Shown here piece after piece: positions 59,186 to 64,000 of a stretch of 64,000 nt of DNA. Numbering within the stretch: position 1 is the first letter of the stretch; each line of letters starts with the position of its first letter. Under the pieces are notes generated by a model that was not told the DNA's origin, did no database searches, and saw only the letters and a list, made by a program, of their open reading frames with translations. Location: contig CAVOIB010000010.1 of NCBI GenBank assembly GCA_963695975.1, positions 248,001-312,000 of the forward strand, given 5' to 3'. A program made the translations under genes and the position numbers. The stretch is from JBBQVZ01 sp963695975 (GTDB taxonomy: Bacteria; Actinomycetota; UBA4738; HRBIN12).

Positions 59186-59545
59186 TCAGAAGATGCCGAG
59201 CGCGGCCTTGGCCTCGTCCGACATCATCTCCGGGCTCCATGCGGGGCGAAGCACCATCTCAGGCCGGACCTCGCCGGCACCTTCGACATTGGCGAGCAAT
59301 GCGCGCATCTGATCCTCGATGAGCGGCCCGATCGGGCACCCCATGGTCGTGAGCGTGTACTCGATGTCGACGCTACCGTCAGGATCCACGCGCACCTCGT
59401 ACACGAGCCCGAGATCGACGATATTGATGCCGAGCTCCGGGTCGTACACGTTGCGCAGGGCGTCCAGCACCTGCTCTTCGCTCGGACGACCCCCTTCGAT
59501 CGTCATCCGTGCTTCCGGAACCGTTGAGCTCTCTTGGTCGTTCAT
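59186..59545 (-). CDS. DUF59/MIP18-family Fe-S maturation factor (SufT/PaaD-like)
   Basis: ATG 59545, 7 nt after GGGAAGG, gives 119 aa. VLDALRNVYDPELGINIVDLGLVYEVRVDPDGSVDIEYTLTTMGCPIGPLIEDQM is the DUF59 core, with a reactive Cys in TMGCPIG. Such proteins assist Fe-S cluster delivery and often belong to suf operons; here it is separate, just before the rhodanese promoter. A later ATG at 59506 is less likely. Confidence 0.9.
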   Translation of the reverse strand: MNDQESSTVPEARMTIEGGRPSEEQVLDALRNVYDPELGINIVDLGLVYEVRVDPDGSVDIEYTLTTMGCPIGPLIEDQMRALLANVEGAGEVRPEMVLRPAWSPEMMSDEAKAALGIF

Positions 59546-59622
59546 CGGATACCTTCCCGGGTCGGCGGCCTGGATGCCTCTATCCTGTACGTAGCGTACC
59601 CGCGGGGACACGGAAGGGGTCC

Positions 59623-60270
59623 ATGGTTCCGATGCTCACGATCCATGCCATGATCGTCGATGACCACCCGGTCACGCGTGAGGGTCTGCGCACGGCACTC
59701 GGTCTCGCCGACGACATCGAGGTCGTGGGAGAAGCATCGAGCGGCGAAGAGGCGGTCGAACGCGCTCGGGAGCTCTCGCCCGATGTGGTGTTCATGGATG
59801 TCCGCATGCCGGGGATCGACGGGATCGAGGCGACCCGTCAGATCTTGAAGGCCGCGCCGACCACCAAGGTCATCCTGATCACGATCGACGAATCCCGTGG
59901 CGCCATCTCGCAAGCGATCCAAGCGGGTGTCTCGGGGTACCTGCTGAAAGACGCCTCGGCCGACGCTTTGGCGGACGCCGCGCGCAACGCCGTCGAAGGC
60001 AACGCGGTCATCCACCCGCAACTGACGAAGACCTTCATCGAGGAAGCCCACATGGGCGAAGCCGCCTCTGAGACCACCCCGCTCTCCAAACGGGAGCGCG
60101 AGATCCTGCAACGCGTGGCGGACGGCGCGACCACGAAACAAGTGGCGGCCGACCTCGGGATCTCGCCACATACCGTCAAGACCCATCTCGAGCGGATCTT
60201 CGAGAAGCTGAGCGCGAACGATCGCGCCCAGGCCGTGGCGATCGCGATCCGCACCGGCATCGTCCATTGA
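59623..60270 (+). CDS. NarL/LuxR-type response regulator
   Basis: ATG 59623 after GGAAGGGG gives 215 aa. The receiver domain has Asp13/Asp14, phospho-acceptor Asp59 in FMDVRMPG and LLKDAS; a LuxR helix-turn-helix (PLSKREREILQRVADGATTKQVAADLGISPHTVKTHLERIFEKL) occupies about 145-205. A palindrome GTACG-TAG-CGTAC (59587-59599) lies just after a TATCCT box in the 77-bp gap from the divergent DUF59 gene, a plausible self-regulatory site. It is followed by the kinase gene. Confidence 0.95.
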   Translation: MVPMLTIHAMIVDDHPVTREGLRTALGLADDIEVVGEASSGEEAVERARELSPDVVFMDVRMPGIDGIEATRQILKAAPTTKVILITIDESRGAISQAIQAGVSGYLLKDASADALADAARNAVEGNAVIHPQLTKTFIEEAHMGEAASETTPLSKREREILQRVADGATTKQVAADLGISPHTVKTHLERIFEKLSANDRAQAVAIAIRTGIVH

Positions 60271-60331
60271 CGCCGTTTCCCACGAACGGCCCATCCTCAA
60301 CCCGTCCTCTAGGGTACCGATACAGACACGG

Positions 60332-61519
60332 ATGAAGGTCTTGCTTTGTGACTCCGCCGACGAAGTGACCCGTCTGCAGTTCGCGTTGCTCGCCGTGGAT
60401 CCCACCATGGAGATCGACGTGACCACGGATGCCGAGCGAGTGATCGAGATGGCCGCCGGCCTGCAGCCGGACGTCGTCGTCACGGAACTTGGGCTCGAGG
60501 GCCCGAAGGACGTCGAGTTGATCCGTCGGGTTCGGGACGCGGCTCCGCTCGCTTCCATCGTCGGTTGGACCCGGCTGCGCGATCCGGGCCGGATCGCGCG
60601 GGTCCTGGCCGGGGGCGCATCCGGATACCTCCTCAAAGAGGACGGCGTCGAGGAGGCGGCCCTCGCGGTCGAGGCGGCTGGGGGTGGACGGGTCGTTCTG
60701 TCTCGGAGCGCCGCGACGCTTCTCGGCGGGGATCTCGCCGATGCCCTCACGCGCGTGCAGGAGCTCGAGGCCGAGATCGCCGAGATCCGCGCTCAGATGG
60801 AAGAGGGCACGAACGCGAAGGCCGAGTTCCTCGCCAACGTCTCCCACGAGCTCCGAACGCCGGTCACCGTCGCGAAAGGTATCGCCTACGTTCTCCGGAA
60901 CCCGAGCGTGGGAGACGAGGAGCGCGATGAGTTCATCGAGCAGCTCCAGACATCGCTCGACAAGCTCGCCGGCTTGGTGGACGAGATCATCGAGATCACC
61001 GAGCTCGAACGAGGCACGTTCCAGCTGAACATCGAGTACACGAACCTTGCGCCCTTGATCGATCAAGCGGTCACCGAGGTGGGGACGAGGTACCCGACCG
61101 TGCCCGTCCTCACCAGGATCCCGGGTGCCCTCTTCGCCCTCGCCGATGCGAGCCGCATGTACGGGGTGATCCACGAGTTGCTCGACAACGCCTGCCGCTA
61201 TTCGCCCGAGGACATCGCGGTAGAGATCCGCGCGAGGGTCATGGATGAAGGCATCGTGATCTCCGTCACGGACCAAGGCATCGGCATGGATCGAGACGTC
61301 GCCTGGAGATCGTTCGAACAGCCCTTCTCGACCGGCGAGGCCACCCTCCGCAAGGAGAAGGCCGGCGCCGGGGTCGGGCTGCACCTCTCGCGCCAACTCG
61401 TCGTCCGCCATGGCGGCATCCTGTGGACGGACCCCGTCCCTGCGGGGGGCACGAGGGTCTCGTTCTGCCTCCCGTCCAAGGTGGGCGCCACCTTCGCCGC
61501 CCCTCCGGGCGCCGCCTGA
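60332..61519 (+). CDS. Hybrid pseudo-receiver/histidine kinase
   Basis: A 395-aa cytoplasmic protein: a receiver-like domain (1-118), a coiled-coil linker (ALTRVQELEAEIAEIRAQMEE) and a transmitter with His172 (ANVSHELRTPVTVAKG), N-box ELLDNACRYSP, DQGIGM and GAGVGLHLSRQLV. The receiver's phospho-acceptor position is Glu52 (VVTELGLEG) where Asp is expected, so it is a pseudo-receiver, possibly locked active-like. No membrane segments. Probable partner of the upstream LuxR-type regulator. Confidence 0.92.
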   Translation: MKVLLCDSADEVTRLQFALLAVDPTMEIDVTTDAERVIEMAAGLQPDVVVTELGLEGPKDVELIRRVRDAAPLASIVGWTRLRDPGRIARVLAGGASGYLLKEDGVEEAALAVEAAGGGRVVLSRSAATLLGGDLADALTRVQELEAEIAEIRAQMEEGTNAKAEFLANVSHELRTPVTVAKGIAYVLRNPSVGDEERDEFIEQLQTSLDKLAGLVDEIIEITELERGTFQLNIEYTNLAPLIDQAVTEVGTRYPTVPVLTRIPGALFALADASRMYGVIHELLDNACRYSPEDIAVEIRARVMDEGIVISVTDQGIGMDRDVAWRSFEQPFSTGEATLRKEKAGAGVGLHLSRQLVVRHGGILWTDPVPAGGTRVSFCLPSKVGATFAAPPGAA

Positions 61520-61582
61520 GCGTCCCGCGCCGACTTCCAATCGCGGACCAGCCCCGCTATCCTCCCATCCGGGGAACGGCCG

Positions 61583-62281
61583 TTGCGAAGAGCCATCCTG
61601 GGGATCGTGGTTGTGCTGGCTGGTGCGGGCTGCACCGTTTCCGTCACCGACCCCGTTGCCTCGCTCGACCCGAGCGTGATCCACGTCGTAGGATCGCCAT
61701 CGCCGTTCTCCCAGGTCACCGCCGGGGATGTGCGCGCGCTCGTTCCCGACGGTTGGGACGCGGTAGCCGCCTCGAGCGACGGCCGTCAGGGGTTCTTCGC
61801 GTCGCCGCGACCGCGCGCCTGGGGTCGGATGGACGGCTCCACAGAAGGGATCACCGCCACATGGGTCGACGCGACCGAGGTGGGCGTGCCCTCGGACTTC
61901 TACTACCTGGCAGCAACGGGCCCGCTCTTCTCACGGTTGCTCCATTCACCGGACTGTCGGGCCGAGTCCCAGCAGATATTCGTCGACAACCTGCCGAGCT
62001 TCGCATCCGGTACCGCGGGTTCCCCCGGCGACTACATGGCGCGAGGCGAGGGCACCTGCCACGAACGCGGCCGGGCCACCCGCTGGGCGTACTTCGTTGC
62101 GGCGCCCGGGTTCGGCCCGGTTCGCCGGGTCGGCATACCGCGATCGGGGCTCTACACGGTGGTCGCGGTCCTGCATGACGGCCACGCAGCTGAGCACGTG
62201 TTGCAGCGCATGATCGATCAGACCCACTTCGGAGACGACGGGATCAGGGATTTCGTTCGGGCCGCCAGAACGCGAACGTGA
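61583..62281 (+). CDS. Putative secreted lipoprotein, unknown function
   Basis: TTG start gives 232 aa with a short signal sequence RRAILGIVVVLAGAGC; the Cys in GAGC could be a lipobox, though position -3 is Gly rather than Leu. The mature part is unlike any family I recognise (DGWDAVAASSDGRQGFFASPRP, TWVDATEVGVPSDFYYLAATGP) and has two other cysteines (SPDCRAES, EGTCHERG). It follows the kinase gene by 63 bp. Confidence 0.65.
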   Translation: MRRAILGIVVVLAGAGCTVSVTDPVASLDPSVIHVVGSPSPFSQVTAGDVRALVPDGWDAVAASSDGRQGFFASPRPRAWGRMDGSTEGITATWVDATEVGVPSDFYYLAATGPLFSRLLHSPDCRAESQQIFVDNLPSFASGTAGSPGDYMARGEGTCHERGRATRWAYFVAAPGFGPVRRVGIPRSGLYTVVAVLHDGHAAEHVLQRMIDQTHFGDDGIRDFVRAARTRT

Positions 62282-62295
62282 ATACCGGGTGATCG

Positions 62296-63414
62296 CTAAC
62301 GCGGACTCCGATCCACGAACGGCGGTCGCATCACCGTCGCGACCCCCCTGCGACCGCGCACATCGACCTCCACTTCTGCGCCGAGTTCGACGACGTCTCC
62401 CGGCCAGACGTAGGCGAGCGCGATCCCCCTCTGAAGGAGCGGAGAGAAGGTGCCGCTGGTGACCTCTCCCACGAGTTGATCGCCGACGAAGACCGGGTAG
62501 TGAGCCCGGGGGATGTGACGGCGCCCCTCCATGAGCAACCCTCGGAGCCGGCTCGGGAGCCCTTCCTCCCGCTGACGGAGCAGAGCCTCGCGTCCCCGAA
62601 ACGCGCCCTTGTCGAACGACACGGCCCATCCGAGCCCGGCCTCCAGCGCGGTCGACGTCTCGAAGAGATCCTGGGCGTAGAGCGGGTACCCCATCTCGAG
62701 CCGAAGGACGTCCCGGGCGGACAGACCGCACGGAGCGCCGCCGAACGGCGCCATGAACCGCATGAGTTCCCGCCACAGCTCCCGGGCGATGTCCTGGTAG
62801 GTGAACAGCTCGAATCCGACCTCACCGGTGTACCCCGACCTGGTAACGATCACCGGACGCCGGCGGTACTCGGACTCGACACACTGCATGAACGCGAGAT
62901 CGCCGGCATCGGGGAACAACTCCGTCATCACGTGGACAGAGTCCGGACCTTGCAGCGCAAGGAAGCACCAATCTTGGTGGTACATCAGATGGAGCGGCCC
63001 GTCTGCCTGCTCCTCCTCGAGCATGCGCAGGACGCGCGGCGCGTTCGCGGCGTTCGGCACGACGAAGAAGCGCTCTTCGTCGAGCCGGTAGACGATCAGA
63101 TCCTCGATCACCCCCCCACCTTCGTTAAGGACAAGGCTGTAGAGGGCCTCCCCCACCGCAGCCTTCGTGAGGTCGTTCGTCACCACGTGCTGGAGCATGC
63201 CTAGCGCCCCTGGCCCGGTGACGTCTACCTTGCCGAGGTGCGTGAGATCGAACAGGCCCACACGCTCGCGGACCGCACGGTGCTCGGCGAGCGCTCCCTC
63301 GTACTCGATCGGCATCAGCCAGCCCGCGAACGGGCCCAGCTTGGCTCCCAGTCGACGATGCTCGTCCTCGAGCGGCGTGCGCCTGAGCTCGGTATCGGCG
63401 TCCGCGTCGCCCAT
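62296..63414 (-). CDS. gcvT: Glycine cleavage system T protein (aminomethyltransferase)
   Basis: ATG 63414, 7 nt after a TACCAT box, gives 372 aa. GcvT features: AKLGPFAGWLMPIEYEGALAEHRAVRERVGLFDLTHLGKVDVTGPGA, YSLVLNEGGGVIEDLIVYR, LALQGPDS, VTRSGYTGEVGFELF and TSGTFSPLLQRGIALAYV. The acidic pair reads ED rather than the common DD. It transfers the aminomethyl carbon of glycine to THF as 5,10-methylene-THF. It diverges from lpd, the L-protein gene, which supports a true glycine-cleavage role. gcvH and gcvP are not in the window. Confidence 0.93.
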   Translation of the reverse strand: MGDADADTELRRTPLEDEHRRLGAKLGPFAGWLMPIEYEGALAEHRAVRERVGLFDLTHLGKVDVTGPGALGMLQHVVTNDLTKAAVGEALYSLVLNEGGGVIEDLIVYRLDEERFFVVPNAANAPRVLRMLEEEQADGPLHLMYHQDWCFLALQGPDSVHVMTELFPDAGDLAFMQCVESEYRRRPVIVTRSGYTGEVGFELFTYQDIARELWRELMRFMAPFGGAPCGLSARDVLRLEMGYPLYAQDLFETSTALEAGLGWAVSFDKGAFRGREALLRQREEGLPSRLRGLLMEGRRHIPRAHYPVFVGDQLVGEVTSGTFSPLLQRGIALAYVWPGDVVELGAEVEVDVRGRRGVATVMRPPFVDRSPR

Positions 63415-63500
63415 GCCGGGGATGGTACGGCGAGATGCGGCGTGCTCGCTCGGCAACGTCGGCGGTCACCCGGGAGATGGACGGTAGACTTCCTGCTCGG

Positions 63501-64000
63501 ATGGCGGATGCGTACGACGTAGTCGTGATCGGTGCCGGGACCGGCGGATACTCCGCCGCCTTGCGCGCCGCACAACTCGGCATGAGCGTCGCGATCGTCG
63601 AGCGCCACGACCGGATCGGCGGCACCTGCCTCCTCCGGGGGTGCATCCCCACCAAGGCACTCCTGCAGTCGGCGGCGGTGATGGACACGGTGAATCGTGC
63701 AGCCGATTGGGGCATCAAGGCGTCGGGCGAACCCGACTGGTCGGCGGTGAAGGCGTTCGAGGACGCCATCGTGGACAAACTCGTGAAGGGCGTCACGGGG
63801 CTGATCAAGGCTCGTGGGATCGACGTCATCACCGGCGCCGCGCGCCTGCTCCCCGGGCCCGCCATCCAGGTGGAGGGACGCACGATCGCAGCGACCGATG
63901 TCATCCTCGCGACCGGCTCACGCCCCAAGCTGCTTCCCGGTATCGACCTGACCGACCGCATCATCACGAGCGACCAGGCGCTCTGGTACGACACGATCCC
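63501..64000 (+). CDS. lpd: Dihydrolipoamide dehydrogenase, N-terminal part
   Basis: The ATG at 63501 opens a frame that runs off the right edge after 166 codons. FAD-binding YDVVVIGAGTGGYSAALRAAQLG, the redox disulfide GGTCLLRGCIPTK (Cys43 and Cys48) and ILATGSRPKLLPG identify the pyridine-nucleotide-disulfide family, lipoamide dehydrogenase branch. It reoxidises lipoyl groups of the glycine-cleavage H protein or 2-oxoacid dehydrogenases. A TAGACT box lies 10 nt before the ATG. Confidence 0.93.
   Translation, partial: MADAYDVVVIGAGTGGYSAALRAAQLGMSVAIVERHDRIGGTCLLRGCIPTKALLQSAAVMDTVNRAADWGIKASGEPDWSAVKAFEDAIVDKLVKGVTGLIKARGIDVITGAARLLPGPAIQVEGRTIAATDVILATGSRPKLLPGIDLTDRIITSDQALWYDTI

Noticed and set aside
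1..64000. CRISPR arrays, tRNA/rRNA genes, transposases or phage genes
   Set aside because: No short spaced direct repeats, no cloverleaf with a TTCGA-type arm in the gaps, and no recombinase, transposase or phage structural motif were found.

Overview
The window is about 67% GC, gene-dense and chromosomal, and reads as part of an actinobacterial (Actinomycetota) genome, probably from a lineage outside the well-studied genera. The evidence is a WhiB regulator, an LLM-type (F420-like) oxidoreductase, a Ddn-like deazaflavin protein, a mycothiol-type MDMPI/DinB-like protein, a DEDD exonuclease/GIY-YIG fusion with a mycobacterial-type LexA box, a SUF operon with Rieske ferredoxin, and many promoters whose -10 box lies 6-9 nt before the start codon (leaderless mRNAs). 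No tRNA, rRNA, CRISPR array, transposase or phage gene was seen.

Layout. 1-10 kb is a one-carbon block: a glutamine-synthetase-like gene with three split glutamate-synthase modules (the gmaS-mgsABC or glnT-glxBCD type), formate-THF ligase, and an opposing operon of two GcvT/DmdA-like proteins, glutamate formimidoyltransferase and methenyl-THF cyclohydrolase. 10-17 kb holds a tightly overlapping operon (ArsA ATPase, a small Cys protein, ROK kinase, LLM oxidoreductase, 5-formyl-THF cyclo-ligase, exonuclease) preceded by a GT4 glycosyltransferase, a zinc-ribbon membrane protein and an SRPBCC protein. 17-20 kb has ygfZ, whiB and two heptose genes (hddA, gmhA). 20-26 kb is one giant secreted Calx-beta protein with a near-perfect 999-bp tandem repeat. 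26-33 kb has the SOS-boxed nuclease, a frameshifted tlyA, a thiolase, small proteins, a frameshifted receiver, an aquaporin-like protein and a NifS-like enzyme. 33-45 kb has 2-oxoacid:ferredoxin oxidoreductase, an aldo/keto reductase, a cyclic-nucleotide-binding protein, metH, an aminotransferase, an A-type Fe-S carrier, YbaK and glycerate kinase. 45-50 kb has an ECF sigma/anti-sigma pair, a FemAB-like protein and a DUF2207 protein. 50-59 kb is the suf cluster (sufB, a two-domain cupredoxin, sufD, Rieske, sufC, sufS, sufU), then carbonic anhydrase and rhodanese. 59-64 kb has a DUF59 protein, a two-component pair, a lipoprotein, gcvT and the start of lpd.

How it works together. Folate C1 chemistry dominates: four GcvT-fold proteins, fhs, fchA, ftcD, 5-formyl-THF cyclo-ligase, metH and lpd lie within 64 kb. 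The left-hand block is consistent with taking methyl groups from an N- or S-methylated substrate onto THF and oxidising them to formate, with nitrogen handled by the glutamine/glutamate-synthase-like set. The substrate cannot be read from sequence. Fe-S and sulfur metabolism is the second theme: the suf operon, NifS-like and ErpA-like proteins, DUF59, and a rhodanese with a Cys-codon leader peptide and attenuator-like hairpin.

The strongest leads are the C1 cluster, the Cys-leader attenuator, the cupredoxin gene inside the suf cluster with a 14-bp palindrome at the sufD start, the LexA box in the nuclease promoter, the 999-bp repeat, and two single-G frameshifts 3 kb apart.
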